DNA of 64,000 bases from Lacipirellulaceae bacterium (GTDB lineage Bacteria; Planctomycetota; Planctomycetia; Pirellulales; Lacipirellulaceae), in contig JAVJRG010000005.1 in the NCBI GenBank assembly GCA_040218535.1, positions 1,364,001-1,428,000 on the forward strand, given 5' to 3'. The notes below the pieces were generated by a model. The model worked only from the letters and a program-made list of their open reading frames with translations, was not told the DNA's origin and ran no database searches. How positions within the stretch are numbered: position 1 is the first letter of the stretch; every line of letters starts with the position of its first letter. Positions 25,836 through 36,100 of this stretch are shown here, piece by piece. The position numbers were made by a program, and so were the translations under genes.

Positions 25836-27099
25836 AGCGTGCCATCCTCCGCTTAATGTTCGCTTGAATGACGAAATAGTCGATCAACGGAGCCATGACA
25901 TTCCCGAACAGGATGGCCAGAAATACACCTTCGGCATACGCTGGGTTGATTGAACGTATAAGAATCGTAACTACTCCGATGAGTCCTCCGTACCACCAAC
26001 GACCGACTTCCGTCATCGAGGAAGATACCGGATCAGTTGCCATGAAAACGGTACCGAAGGCAAAACTCCCAATGACGAGGTGCCACCAGGGAGAAAGCGA
26101 AGTGACTGCGTACTCTGGGTTGCTGGAGAACGCCCAGAGAGTTCCTGACATCGCAGCAGCACCAACGACGCAGCCAGCCATAATTTTCCACGATCCGATA
26201 CCGGTCAGAATTAGAATTGCCGCTCCAATGAGACACGCAAACGTCGAGGTTTCTCCCATGGAGCCTGGTATATAGCCCCAGAAGCAATCCCACCAGCTTA
26301 AGTCGGTCAGTGTCTCGACTGTAGGAATGACTCCACCAGCCGCGTCTTCTACCTTGTAAGTTCCCATTGCGCCCAGTGGAGTCGCACCCGTTACTCCGTC
26401 GGCTGCAGTCCAAACGCCGATTCCCAGTTCGTCAGTTCCGGGAGTTGGCACCCGCTTCACTCCAGACATATACGTAGGAAATGCGAAGTAAAGAAACGCG
26501 CGTGCGGTAAGAGCCGGATTCAAAAAGTTCTTTCCCGTCCCCCCAAAAATTTCCTTGCCAATCACCACACCAAACGCGATACCGAGCCCCGCCTGCCATA
26601 GTGGTGTCGTCGCCGGAAGTGTCAGCGGAAACAAAGCGCTGGTGACAAGAAATCCCTCGTTAATCTCGTGACCGCGTACAATACTGAAAATGCCTTCTAG
26701 GGTGCCTCCAACAGCAAGCGTTACAAGGTAGATGGGGGCAAAGAATAAAGCGCCATAGACGAAGTTGCTTAGAAAGCTTTCAGGGTCATGTTCGAGACCC
26801 AAAGTACTCATCACAGGCTCGCGCCAAGAATCGATTGGCTGAGCCTCACCTGCAATCGCGAGATTCGCCTGATAGCCAGTGTTGTGGCAAGCCATGAAAA
26901 AGCATGGCAAAAGGGCAACCACCACGATCGACATCATCCGCTTCAAATCCATTCCGTCACGGACGTGAGACGGCGATTTGGTCACATCCGCCGGCGTGTA
27001 GAGGAACGTATCAATCGCCTCGTAAGCCGGGTAGAAGCGTTCAAGCTTCCCCCCTTCGGCGAATGTCGGATGCAGTTTGTCGAGTAAGTTGCGAAGCAC
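25825..27099 (-). CDS. nqrB: Na+-translocating NADH:quinone reductase subunit B
   Basis: A 424-residue membrane subunit with about ten helices; part of the Na+ channel. The covalent FMN site is Thr240 in D-G-V-T-G-A-T-P, the NqrB form of the flavinylation motif. [20 protein letters not shown] is another diagnostic block. The start is GTG at 27099, four bases after a TAGCC/TAGCT-type repeat tract, and no Shine-Dalgarno is present in the four-base spacer. Length normal. Confidence 0.96.
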   Translation of the reverse strand: MLRNLLDKLHPTFAEGGKLERFYPAYEAIDTFLYTPADVTKSPSHVRDGMDLKRMMSIVVVALLPCFFMACHNTGYQANLAIAGEAQPIDSWREPVMSTLGLEHDPESFLSNFVYGALFFAPIYLVTLAVGGTLEGIFSIVRGHEINEGFLVTSALFPLTLPATTPLWQAGLGIAFGVVIGKEIFGGTGKNFLNPALTARAFLYFAFPTYMSGVKRVPTPGTDELGIGVWTAADGVTGATPLGAMGTYKVEDAAGGVIPTVETLTDLSWWDCFWGYIPGSMGETSTFACLIGAAILILTGIGSWKIMAGCVVGAAAMSGTLWAFSSNPEYAVTSLSPWWHLVIGSFAFGTVFMATDPVSSSMTEVGRWWYGGLIGVVTILIRSINPAYAEGVFLAILFGNVMAPLIDYFVIQANIKRRMARYAT

Positions 27100-27103
27100 T
27101 TTG

Positions 27104-27135
27104 AGCTGTTGGCTATTAGCTATTGGCTACTAGCT
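27104..27135. repeat. CAATAGCC-type tract directly before nqrB
   Basis: On the coding (minus) strand the tract is a chain of AGTAGCC, AATAGCT, AATAGCC and AACAGCT units and ends four bases before the GTG of nqrB. A tract of the same type and orientation ends six bases before polX (47361-47391). Confidence 0.7.
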
Positions 27136-27180
27136 TTCCTGATTAAAAGTTAAGTTGCCGACCGATTCCTAACGAGCACG

Positions 27181-28563
27181 CTACCCTTCATTCTCGATGA
27201 CTGTCAGGTTTTCGCGAAGAATCGGCCCGTAATCGTACTTGCCCGGGCAGACAAAAGTACACAAGCTCAAGTCCTCTTCGGCCAATTCCAGTGCACCAAG
27301 TTGCTGAGCCGACTCGATATCCTGAACGATCAGCGACTTGAGCAATGGGGTTGCAATCAAATCCAAGGGCATCACTTGCTCGTACATGCCGATGGGAACA
27401 ATCGCACGACGGCTTCCGCCCGTGTTGGTAGTAAAGTTGAATCGCTTCCCCTCACCGCCGGTCCAAGCAGACTTGAAGATCTTGCGGATAGAGAACTTCT
27501 CATCGCCGGGGAGCATCCACCCGATGAGCTCTCGATGGTTGCCTTCGGCGAGAAGCGAGACCTGGTTCGCAAAGCGTCCGAGAAAATCAACCAGCGGCGT
27601 TGCTGCTCGGCCCGAAAGCACGGAGCCGGAGATGACGCGAGCCTCCTTATCGCCATCAAGAGCGACTTCGCCTGAGGTCAATTCACTTAGCGAAGCTCCC
27701 AAGCGAGTAGTCACGAGCCGAGGGTTCTTCGCCGCAGGCCCAGAGATCGCAACGGTCCGCTCGGTAAAGATCTTACCGTGTAAAAACAGGTGCCCGGCCG
27801 CGACGACGTCTTGGTAGCCGATGTGCCAGACTTCTTTATTCCGATCCACTGGGTCGAGCAGATGGATATGGGTCCCTACGAGACCCGCCGGGTGAGGGCC
27901 GTCAAAGGCCTGGAACTCAGCCGCGACCTTGCTTTCGCCGGGGATTTCCGAGCCTGCTCGACGGCAGACATAAGTTTTTCCATCGGTCAGGGCGCTTAGC
28001 GCTTCAATACCTGCAATGAACTCTGCTGGATACTTCGCCAGCATGATCGCCGGATCGGCTGCCAAGGGATTCGTATCGATCGCTGTGATGAACAGCGAAT
28101 GCGGAATGCCGTCTAAAGAGGGCGTCTTGTTGTAAGGCCTGGTCCGCAGGGCCGGCCAAAGTCCGGCATTCACAAGCTGATCGCGGACTTTATCACGCTC
28201 TAGGCGTGCTAAATTATGGTCGGGAAAAGTTGGAAAGGTCTCTTCGTTGGTTTCAGAAGCACTGTCGCCTTCGAGCGCGATCACAAGCGATTCGAACTTC
28301 CGCTTCGCCCCACGGTTGACAGCAACGACCTTGCCAGCACCCGGCGAAGTGTAGAGGACACCGGGGTTCTTCTTGTCCTCAAAAACCACTTGCCCAAGCT
28401 TGACGGAATCTCCCTCCGCGACAGCCATCGTCGGCTTCATCCCGACGTAATCGTCGCCCAAGAGGGCCACTTTGGTGATGGCCGGCCCGTCTGAGATCGT
28501 CTGCACAGGTTCCCCGGCGATTGGCAGATCGAGCCCTTTTTCGATTCGCGTGACAGTCGTCAT
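27181..28563 (-). CDS. nqrA: Na+-translocating NADH:quinone reductase subunit A
   Basis: A 460-residue peripheral subunit and first gene of the operon. The start MTTVTRIEKGLDLPIAGEP and the block LLGDDYVGMKPTMAVAEGD are typical, as is the cysteine-containing C-terminal CTFVCPGKYDYGPILRENL. NqrA anchors to NqrB near the quinone site. The ATG at 28563 faces the divergent sucC gene across a 473-base spacer that contains a CRP-type palindrome about 100 bases upstream. Confidence 0.96.
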   Translation of the reverse strand: MTTVTRIEKGLDLPIAGEPVQTISDGPAITKVALLGDDYVGMKPTMAVAEGDSVKLGQVVFEDKKNPGVLYTSPGAGKVVAVNRGAKRKFESLVIALEGDSASETNEETFPTFPDHNLARLERDKVRDQLVNAGLWPALRTRPYNKTPSLDGIPHSLFITAIDTNPLAADPAIMLAKYPAEFIAGIEALSALTDGKTYVCRRAGSEIPGESKVAAEFQAFDGPHPAGLVGTHIHLLDPVDRNKEVWHIGYQDVVAAGHLFLHGKIFTERTVAISGPAAKNPRLVTTRLGASLSELTSGEVALDGDKEARVISGSVLSGRAATPLVDFLGRFANQVSLLAEGNHRELIGWMLPGDEKFSIRKIFKSAWTGGEGKRFNFTTNTGGSRRAIVPIGMYEQVMPLDLIATPLLKSLIVQDIESAQQLGALELAEEDLSLCTFVCPGKYDYGPILRENLTVIENEG

Positions 28564-28659
28564 GACAACTCAGTGGGGCAGTTTTATAAGCGAAAACAAG
28601 CTGTTTCTAGTGATACAAGCCGAGAAATGGACGGTACTTAGGTACGCTACTCTCGACCT

Positions 28660-28675
28660 TGTGAATTTTTTCACA
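28660..28675. promoter_or_regulatory. CRP/FNR-family-type palindrome TGTGA-N6-TCACA
   Basis: TGTGAATTTTTTCACA is an exact TGTGA-N6-TCACA dyad, extended by one base on each side to TTGTGAA-N4-TTCACAA. The centre is about 104 bases before the nqrA ATG and about 370 before sucC. It matches the enterobacterial CRP consensus; which planctomycete regulator would bind is unknown. Confidence 0.45.
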
Positions 28676-28863
28676 ATCTGCATGGCAAGTCAAGAACCAT
28701 TCTGTTGGGTGTGGGAGTCGGTTACCTAGCTGGCTCTTAGGGTAGGGAGAGCCAGCAACTGTGTGTGTGGGTTTCGCTAGATCTCAACGGTTTGACTTCC
28801 TGAGTGGTGGACAAGCTCGACTCTTCAAGCTTGCGGAGCCGATTTAAGCAGCTCACCACCCTG

Positions 28864-28894
28864 CCTCTCCGCGTGCTTTGCGACTCTGCGTGCA
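28864..28894. repeat. Single TCTGCG-type repeat arm
   Basis: A chain of CTCTCCGCG, TGCTTTGCG and ACTCTGCG units with no facing arm nearby. It resembles one arm of the hairpin at 23577-23647. Confidence 0.5.
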
Positions 28895-28964
28895 CAAGTA
28901 TTGTAGCGATACTAGGTCGCGGTGGGTCCTCTAGTGGTTTCGTAACTTCGCACTCTTGCCGTCC

Positions 28965-28993
28965 TTGGCGGTTCTAAACCGAGGCGCTATACT
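28965..28993 (+). promoter_or_regulatory. Sigma70-like promoter for sucCD
   Basis: TTGGCG (28965-28970) and TATACT (28988-28993) are separated by exactly 17 bases. Transcription would begin near 29000, about 37 bases before the sucC ATG. Confidence 0.5.
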
Positions 28994-29036
28994 CCCCGTT
29001 CAACTTCACTAAGCGTGAATCACGGAAGCCAAATCG

Positions 29037-30227
29037 ATGAAGATCCACGAATTTCAAGCCAAAGAGCTTTTCCGCAACGCAGGCATTGCCGTGCCCGCAG
29101 GCCATGTCGCGACTTCCCCTGATCAAGCAGCAGACGCTTTCACCAAGCTCAGCGGCGAGATTGCTGTCGTCAAAGCCCAGATCCATGCTGGCGGTCGCGG
29201 CAAGGGCACGATTAAGAGCAACCCCGACCAACGCGGTGTGCAACTCGTGAAAAGCGCTGAAGAGGCGGCTCGAGTTGCCGATGCGCTCCTCGGGAACGAG
29301 CTCGTCACCGTCCAGACGGGCCCTGCTGGAAAGACGGTAAAGCAAGTGTTCGTCGAGGCAGGCTGCGACATCGACCGCGAGTTGTACCTGGGCATCGTCG
29401 TCGACCGCGCCTCGGGCTTGCCTGTATTGATGTGCTCGCAAGAGGGTGGCGTGAATATTGAAGAGGTCGCTGAGAAGACCCCCGAGCTAATCTTCAAGGA
29501 GCCGTTCCATCCCGACGAAGGCTTGCAGGCCGAGCAGGTCGAGCGGCTTTGCGAGCAGCTCAACATCACCGGCGAGAGCGTCGCCAGCGCGAAAGACTTG
29601 ATGACCAAGCTTTGCAAGCTGTTTGTCGATCTCGACTGCAGCATCGCGGAAATTAACCCTTTGGTTGTCACCAAAAGCGGCGAAGTGATGGCACTCGACG
29701 CCAAAATCAACTTCGACGACAACGCACTGTTCCGCCACAAAGAACTTCTTGAGCTTCGCGACCTCGACGAAGAAGACCCCGCCGAGGTACGGGCCGGCAA
29801 GGCAGGCCTCAGCTACGTGCAGCTTGAAGGCAACATCGGCTGCCTCGTCAACGGTGCTGGCTTGGCCATGAGTACGATGGACCTCATCAAACTCCACGGC
29901 GGAGAGCCTGCCAACTTCCTCGATGTCGGCGGCGGTGCCAAGACGGAACAGGTGACCGAGGCGTTTCGCATCTTGCTTGGCGATAAAAATGTGAAAGCTG
30001 TTCTGGTGAACATCTTCGGCGGCATCATGCAGTGCACGACGATCGCCAATGCGGTACTGGAAGCCTACAAGCAAGTCGGCTTTAACGTGCCGTTGGTTGT
30101 CCGCCTTGAAGGTACCGAAGTTGAAGAAGGTCGAAAAATTCTGGCGGAAAGTGACGTCGATATTATCACAGCAGAAGGTCTAACCGACGCAGCGGAGAAA
30201 GTTGTAGCCGCGGCAAATGCAGCGTGA
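29037..30227 (+). CDS. sucC: Succinyl-CoA synthetase (ADP-forming) subunit beta
   Basis: A 396-residue ATP-grasp subunit of normal length. [20 protein letters not shown] opens it; the nucleotide site includes [15 protein letters not shown] (44-58 region), and the magnesium and interface blocks AEINPLVV and [13 protein letters not shown] are intact. [10 protein letters not shown] near the C-terminus is the CoA-ligase-domain signature. It works with SucD to convert succinyl-CoA to succinate with nucleotide phosphorylation in the TCA cycle. Transcribed from the promoter at 28965-28993. A REP-like element fills the gap to sucD. Confidence 0.97.
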   Translation: MKIHEFQAKELFRNAGIAVPAGHVATSPDQAADAFTKLSGEIAVVKAQIHAGGRGKGTIKSNPDQRGVQLVKSAEEAARVADALLGNELVTVQTGPAGKTVKQVFVEAGCDIDRELYLGIVVDRASGLPVLMCSQEGGVNIEEVAEKTPELIFKEPFHPDEGLQAEQVERLCEQLNITGESVASAKDLMTKLCKLFVDLDCSIAEINPLVVTKSGEVMALDAKINFDDNALFRHKELLELRDLDEEDPAEVRAGKAGLSYVQLEGNIGCLVNGAGLAMSTMDLIKLHGGEPANFLDVGGGAKTEQVTEAFRILLGDKNVKAVLVNIFGGIMQCTTIANAVLEAYKQVGFNVPLVVRLEGTEVEEGRKILAESDVDIITAEGLTDAAEKVVAAANAA

Positions 30228-30342
30228 GTTCGTAGTTCCGCCTTTAGGCGGCTGCAATGAATGAGCGTCTACACCCTCATTAAAGTTTACACCACACAGT
30301 AACTTTCCCCTGATGCTGCCGCATAAATGCGGAACTACGAAC
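30228..30342. repeat. Inverted pair of REP-like hairpins with GTAG heads between sucC and sucD
   Basis: GTTCGTAGTTCCGC (30228-30241) and its exact inverted copy (30329-30342) flank the element. Each runs into its own hairpin: CCGCC-TTTA-GGCGG (30238-30251) and CCGCAT-AA-ATGCGG (30319-30332). A GTAG tetranucleotide just before a GC hairpin, with hairpin bases changed in compensating ways between copies, is the REP/BIME layout. It would be transcribed within sucCD. A relative is at 42567-42618. Confidence 0.7.
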
Positions 30343-30364
30343 AGCCAACGAACAACGGATAACC

Positions 30365-31249
30365 ATGAGCATCCTAATCAACAAAGACACCAAGCTTATC
30401 TGCCAAGGCATCACAGGTCGTGCTGGTGAGTTCCACTCAAAGAATTGCCTCGACTACGGCACGAAGCTCGTCGGCGGGGTCACGCCTGGCAAAGGTGGCC
30501 AAGAAGTCCTCGGTCTGCCAGTGTTCGACAGCGTAAAGGAAGCCGTTGAGAAAGAAGGCGCCGACGCGAGCATGATCTTCGTGCCGCCCGCTTTCACGGC
30601 TAGCGCGATTCTCGAAGCGGTCGATGCGGGGATTAAGGTCATCGCCGCGATCACCGAAGGCGTCCCCGTGCTCGACATGGTGCGCGTCTACGACAAGATC
30701 AAGGACCGCGACGATGTCCACCTGATCGGCCCCAACTGCCCAGGCATCATTACAGCCGACGAATGCAAGATGGGGATCATGCCCGGCTACATTCACAAGA
30801 AAGGCAAAGTCGGTGTAATGAGCCGCAGCGGCACGCTCACCTACGAAGCCGTTTGGCAGCTCACCAATTTGGGGCTTGGCCAAACTACCTGTGTCGGGCT
30901 TGGTGGCGATCCGATTGTTGGTACCTCGTTTATCGACTTGCTGAAGATGTTCCAAGAAGATGACGAAACCGAAGCGATCATGATGATGGGCGAAATCGGC
31001 GGCACAGCCGAAGAGGAAGCCGCCGCGTTCGTTAAAGAACACATCACCAAACCGGTCGCCGCCTTCATCGCCGGTCGCACCGCCCCTCCAGGCAAACGAA
31101 TGGGCCACGCCGGGGCGATCATCTCCGGCGGCAAAGGCACCGCGGAAGAAAAGATTGCCGCGTTAGAAGATGCCGGCATTGAAGTCGCGCAGAGCCCAGC
31201 AGATATGGGTACGGCGACCGAGCGGGCGATCAAGCGGCATGCAAGCTAA
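30365..31249 (+). CDS. sucD: Succinyl-CoA synthetase subunit alpha
   Basis: A 294-residue subunit of normal length. The CoA-binding Rossmann part opens [20 protein letters not shown]; the ligase part holds the phosphorylated histidine in [18 protein letters not shown] (His248). It pairs with SucC from the gene before it, 137 bases away across a REP-like element. All active-site blocks are intact. No clear terminator follows; the next gene is convergent. Confidence 0.97.
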   Translation: MSILINKDTKLICQGITGRAGEFHSKNCLDYGTKLVGGVTPGKGGQEVLGLPVFDSVKEAVEKEGADASMIFVPPAFTASAILEAVDAGIKVIAAITEGVPVLDMVRVYDKIKDRDDVHLIGPNCPGIITADECKMGIMPGYIHKKGKVGVMSRSGTLTYEAVWQLTNLGLGQTTCVGLGGDPIVGTSFIDLLKMFQEDDETEAIMMMGEIGGTAEEEAAAFVKEHITKPVAAFIAGRTAPPGKRMGHAGAIISGGKGTAEEKIAALEDAGIEVAQSPADMGTATERAIKRHAS

Positions 31250-31293
31250 GGTGCGATCAGATCGTACTAGCCAGAATCGTGACTTCGCTAGGC

Positions 31294-31653
31294 CTATCCC
31301 TTTCGCTTCTGCTTAAGTAGCAAGGCGATCCCCCCGCTAATCGCCCCTTTCGCGATTGATGCCGCCACGATCAATAGCAAGCAGAGGCTAAAGTAAGCTG
31401 GGATCAGCATCAGCTTGTTCGGCAGTTCGACCTGTTTGCCATCTAGTACGGCTTTCAAGGGTTCGCCATCATCGGTAGCGATCGCGGTAATGATGCCGGG
31501 TGGGTCGGCGGCGTTGATCGCAGTGCCGATCATGACGAGCACCCAGATCCCCACGCATACTCCAAAGATTAGTAGCGTGCTGCCGATCACGCCACGAATC
31601 ATCGACCCGGTGTCGAAATCAGCAATCGGCTCATTGCGGTTCGGCTCGCGCAT
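31294..31653 (-). CDS. Small membrane protein, function unknown
   Basis: A 119-residue protein with a polar N-terminus and two hydrophobic helices (about 18-45 and 80-112) separated by a soluble loop of about 35 residues; it ends in a lysine/arginine cluster, KQKRKG. I do not recognise a family. It lies 23 bases after the hydrolase gene on the same strand, so the two may be co-transcribed. Reading quality (Gly, Ile, Val patterns and charge) looks like a real inner-membrane protein. Confidence 0.65.
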   Translation of the reverse strand: MREPNRNEPIADFDTGSMIRGVIGSTLLIFGVCVGIWVLVMIGTAINAADPPGIITAIATDDGEPLKAVLDGKQVELPNKLMLIPAYFSLCLLLIVAASIAKGAISGGIALLLKQKRKG

Positions 31654-31676
31654 GGAATACCCTTTGGTCGGTTCGG

Positions 31677-32357
31677 CTAGTTGTGCGAATGCTTCTCAAC
31701 TATAGCACGTAGAAAATCGTTTACCTCCTCGGGATGACTTAGCGTGATAACGTGTCGTGCGCTGGGGATGATTTCGTCGGGCTGCGTCAAGCCGACTGGA
31801 AAAACCCAATCACGCTTTCCGTGAATCTGATAGACAGGGCAGGGCACTTTTAGGGAGTTCTTCCACTGAAGAACTTTTCGCAGAGACCAACGCACGACTT
31901 GCGCATCGACCTTGATGAATTGCTTGGCAATAGCGCTCACCAACGGAGCCCAACTTCCCAGCATCGCCGCACCGCGGGACAGCAAGCGAAATGGAGCAAG
32001 CGGAACAAAGCGAATCGAACCAACCAACGGTCGAAACACTCGAACCCTTCTCGGGAGTTCTCCTGGGTCGCGAACGGTTGCTATCAGAACAACGCCGCGA
32101 GCATCAAGATGTTTCGCGCAGTGCTGAGCAACTATCCCACCAAACGAAATCCCCGCGAGTAGGCACGGCTCGCCGGTATCGATCTTCTGAGCGAATCGTT
32201 CACAGTAAGCCTCAAGCGTTTCATCATTCTCAGGAACTAGCCATTCAGGACAGCTCGCCTGTGGAAACGCCTCGAGCTGCGGCCGCACTATCTCCGCGTC
32301 GGCGGCAAGGCCAGAGAAAATGATCAAAGGTATCGGTTGAGAGTCATCTTTACTCAA
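31677..32357 (-). CDS. Alpha/beta-fold hydrolase
   Basis: A 226-residue alpha/beta hydrolase. The nucleophile elbow is LLAGISFGGIVA (Ser71), the acid is probably Asp in HGKRDWVFP, and the base is the histidine in TLSHPEEVNDFL. The compact size and the missing large cap resemble small esterase/thioesterase-like planctomycete hydrolases. The start is TTG at 32357 with GGGAGG eleven bases upstream. Substrate unknown. The gene faces an unannotated 300-base gap. Confidence 0.8.
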   Translation of the reverse strand: MSKDDSQPIPLIIFSGLAADAEIVRPQLEAFPQASCPEWLVPENDETLEAYCERFAQKIDTGEPCLLAGISFGGIVAQHCAKHLDARGVVLIATVRDPGELPRRVRVFRPLVGSIRFVPLAPFRLLSRGAAMLGSWAPLVSAIAKQFIKVDAQVVRWSLRKVLQWKNSLKVPCPVYQIHGKRDWVFPVGLTQPDEIIPSARHVITLSHPEEVNDFLRAIVEKHSHN

Positions 32358-32661
32358 GCGTCAATTTACCTCCCAAAATGCTGCTGGCTGAAAGCTAATA
32401 ACCAAGGTGGCCAAGAATACTTGCTGTACCAGCTTACCAAGTCTCTAAAATGATACACGTTCGTCGGCAGCGTTGGTTAACGACAGCGGCGGGCGAAGAA
32501 AGTAGCCGGTGGCACATCTGAACAAAGCAGAAGACCTTCTTTAGCGGGATCGGCACTTCTACTTCCCGGGGATGTACCACCCAAGCGTGTAAGCGTGATC
32601 GCGAACGCGGTTAACCATTCTGACGAACGGTTGATGGCAGGAAGTAATCAGCTCTTCGAAT
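32358..32661 (+). other. 300-base gap ending in a terminator; candidate small RNA
   Basis: No protein-like frame is seen. The gap ends at a plus-oriented terminator-like hairpin (32662-32688) although no plus-strand gene precedes it, so a short transcript may begin inside. No known RNA family (6S, SRP, RNase P, tmRNA) was recognised by eye. Confidence 0.3.
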
Positions 32662-32688
32662 GATGGACGTCCATCTTTGTTTTTTTTT
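32662..32688 (+). terminator. Terminator-like palindrome plus T tract without an obvious upstream gene
   Basis: GATGGACGTCCATC (32662-32675) is a perfect 14-base palindrome, able to form a five-pair stem with an ACGT loop, followed by TTTG and nine T. It is directional for the plus strand only. Confidence 0.45.
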
Positions 32689-32859
32689 GAATTTGATTGA
32701 ACAACTAGCCGCCGAGCTTCGCCTCGGCTGGAGACGCAGGAGCGAAAGATTGAGATCCTAAAAAGACTAGCCCAGTGGTGGAACGACTATCTCGGCAATC
32801 ATGAGCTCGAGCAAGCGATCCGAGACGAACTGCGTCGTGAAGGTTTTCGCCCGCATGCG

Positions 32860-33084
32860 ATGAAGCTGTGCGATGTCAAACTGGTGGCAATCGAACGACC
32901 CGGCTGGGTACAGGTTTGGCGGTTTCGGGTTGAAACGAAGACTGTGGATGGACAACCCGTTACTTTGCATGGTTCCGCTCGTGACGATGGTCGCCGTGCA
33001 AGGAGCGAAGTTCTGCTTGCCACTTCAGTCGAACGTGTCGTACAGCAAATCGATGCTTGGAGCGAAGGACTTATTCAACGATGA
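32860..33084 (+). CDS. Small conserved-looking protein, 5' end uncertain (possibly frameshifted)
   Basis: From ATG 32860 the product has 74 residues with an alternating beta pattern (VKLVAIERPGWVQVWRFRVE) and a C-terminal helix. The same frame stays open upstream to 32701 and reads as a good helical segment (KIEILKRLAQWWNDYL and so on) but has no ATG, GTG or TTG there; only CTG 32728 is available. A different frame beginning ATG 32661 reads LNLIEQLAAELRLGW before stopping at 32756. The two may be pieces of one protein of about 140 residues broken by a frameshift between 32701 and 32755. I do not recognise the family. The following TPR-like gene starts 87 bases later. Confidence 0.5.
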   Translation: MKLCDVKLVAIERPGWVQVWRFRVETKTVDGQPVTLHGSARDDGRRARSEVLLATSVERVVQQIDAWSEGLIQR

Positions 33085-33171
33085 TCGCGGCGGATTGCGA
33101 AAGGAGAGCAATCCGCACAGAATGAAAGGCAACATTACGAATCGATCACCCTCAAAAAATCGACTCTCGAC

Positions 33172-36100
33172 ATGGCATATTCTCAAGATAGTGATCCCGA
33201 ACCTCTTTTATGGGAGGTTTCGGAAACATCAGCCAATAGTCGAAAGCCAGCCGCGAAACAACGAGATTTCCTCTCAACTCCGCTTGGAATTGCCACGTTT
33301 ATCACAACCAACGTGGTGATAGTGGCCGCCGTGGCATTCGTGATTTCGACACTTAGGGGCGGTGCGGTTGAGATTGCAGCAAGGGACTATCGCGAAATAC
33401 AGCGTGAATCTGTTGAGGCATTCACGACTTTCGATCAAGCAGTGCCCGTCGAGGAACGCCTTTCTCCTGAACTCGCTGAAGAGTACTTCGCTATTGTTCA
33501 GTTTCTTCGTGAAGTCGAGAAAACCGCGCAGGACGAAGATGATGAGGCCTTTCAGGAGCTAGTCGATATCGACGGGCTCTTTCAAAGAATCTTGCTCACC
33601 GGCGCACTCGACAATTGGTCGAGGGAATCAGTTAGGCAGGGCAAACAGGCCGTGCAAGAGGGGGTAACAGTCGAACGGTGGTGGCAGCAAATCGTCGTTG
33701 CTGATGTGATTGAAGACCCGAGTGCTGACAATGCGCTGATTGTTTACGCCTATGGAATGGAAGAAGGCGAGACCTTGCTGGATGGGATTCATCAGAGATT
33801 TACATTGACTCGGGACGGCGACAGTTTCAAGCTGGCTGATTGGTTGCGCCTCGAGTTCGGGCTGAGCCAATCGCAAGAGTGGGCAGCGAAGGCTGGACTT
33901 GACGACGATCGAGGCGTGGATGGCTACGAGCGTTGGAGCAAACTGATCGTCCAGGCTGACGCAGAAATCGAGGGGGGAGATGAAGCCGCCGCCAAACGAC
34001 TGATCCGCCTAGCTGAGAAGCAACCGATCACAACCGGATATCACGACTATCATTGGGTCCTCACGGCCTATCGTTGGCGAGCTTTGGGAGACGAGCAGGA
34101 AGCGAAGCGTTGCTATCTGAAAGTGCGCAACCCCGATCGCGTTCCGGCAGCCTATCAGGGGCTGGCTGATTGCGAACCACGTTACGCTTCGCAGCAGGCG
34201 GTCGATAATCTGCAGAAGATTGAAGACCTCATTGGGCCTTCTTACTTTTTGTCTCAGCAACTTGCCTACATGCACAGGGCCTTGGGAGATAAGGAGTACG
34301 CGGCCAAGCAGTGGAAGCAGATTCTGCGCTTCGATCCTGAAAACTTAAGTGCGTTGACTGGTCTCATGCAGCAGTTCCCGGCAGAGAGCAAGTCCGAGAT
34401 AGCCACCTATCTTGAGCGAGCTGAGGATCCAGAGGGCTTGGGCACTCAGTTGGCGAGTAGTATGCGTTACCTCGACCAAGATAGCTTCGATTACTTGCTT
34501 GAATACTTGCAAGAGAATGCTCCGAATTCAGCAAGTACGCTAAGTGTACTGGCAATGTCTGCGGAAATGGAGGGCGATTTCAAAGAAGCTCGGCAGCAAT
34601 ACCTTTTGGCAATGCAAATGGAAAAAGACGAGGAGAAGCAACAGGACTTCGTGAATCGATTCTTGAGTGCCGCCACTGAGGCAGGTACGTTGGTGGAGGA
34701 TTGGAACGAAGTCCCTAAACCCGAAGCGGCCTTCGAGTCTCTGACTTACGAATACGACGAAGGCATGGATACGTTCTCCAGGAATGAATTCGAGGCTATC
34801 GTTGAGAAGTTTCTTGAGCAGCGGCCGCAGGACTTGCGGGGCCTCTACTATGCTGCACAAAGCGCACTAAGAAAGGAGCAGTTTCGAGAAGCCATTGAGC
34901 TCCTTGAAAGCCCTCTCGATGGCTTTTCGATTGAAGAAGGTGTCGAGCAATCGGACGAATACGACGAAGAGTATGAGAGCAAAAAGTCACTCTTGGAATT
35001 GTTTGCTCAGGCAATTCACGAAACTATGACTCTTGAGGTGGCCTACCAGCAGCTTCGCTCGAGATCGGCTCCGCTGTCGATGATTGCTTCCCCGCTGATT
35101 GAAAGTCGAGAGTGGGAAAAGGTTGATCAACTTGTCTCACTTCACCGCAAGCGCGATCCCTCTGACAAGGAGATTGAAAAGGTATTGGCCACAAAGGCCT
35201 ACGCGCTTGAAGAATGGGACGCAGCTTGCAAGCATTTAAAGAATGTTCTAGCAAAGGAGGACGAAGACTCTTGGTGGTTGATGTTTCAGTATCGCGACAG
35301 TTGCATCAACTCAGGGCGTTGGCGAGAGTATTACGATGCGGAGGCGACTGACAAGCAATCAAGAGCCGACGTTTTTCGTGAACTGGCTTCCCAGTTGAGG
35401 CGCGAAAAGCGATGGGACGATTACGATGAGCTCATCCGTCTATTTCAAAGAGAGAGCTCGCCCTTTAGCCCTTCTAACCTTTACGAAGAGGCCGTCTACC
35501 ATTGGGAGCGGAAAAACTACCAACGCTGCGCAGCAACGTGCAATCAACTGCTTAGCAAGGTCGATCACGGTGGCATCTTTGCTGAGGATACGCTCGATGA
35601 GTATGCTTTGCGCGAGATTCGTGACTACCGTTTGAGATCGCTGTTGAAAACGAAAAGGTACGAGAAAGCGCAGGAGCTAGCCGAACAGCTCAAGCGTGAA
35701 CACGATGATGAAGTCTCAGTGGCTATCGTCGCGGCGGCGCAAGGCAATCATACCAATGCGGTACAGTTGGCGCTCGACGCATTGGAAGAGGACGATGGCT
35801 CGAACGCATACGAGTATTATCAAGATGAGTGCTTGGGCGATGTCTTTCTCTCGAAGGAATATAAGTTGCTGCACGAGAAGTCTCCTGCAGGCATACCTTA
35901 CGTAGCAACGGAGAATGCCGCCGTCTTTTTCTTCCCTCAAAGGCCAGAGATTGACGGGAATAAGCTGGAGAGCTTGATTGAAGCGGTTGGTGATCCGCTC
36001 AAACTTCAGCTTCAGCTCTTGGGTCGCGAGCAACTGCTCAATCGCTTGCGGACCAACCCAGGCATGCGTTCGGGCTTAGCAACTCTAGCACGAAGAGAGA

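Larger units (their letters stand above)
28564..29036. other. Divergent nqrA/sucC regulatory spacer
   Basis: No credible gene lies here. It holds a CRP-type palindrome (28660-28675), a single TCTGCG-type repeat arm (28864-28894), and a sigma70-like promoter for sucC (28965-28993). No tRNA or clear riboswitch was seen. The small plus-strand frame at its left end covers the palindrome and has no protein-like character. Confidence 0.6.

Noticed and set aside
28472-28729. 85-codon plus-strand frame across the nqrA start and the spacer
   Set aside because: It overlaps nqrA antisense, covers the CRP-type dyad and has no protein-like character.
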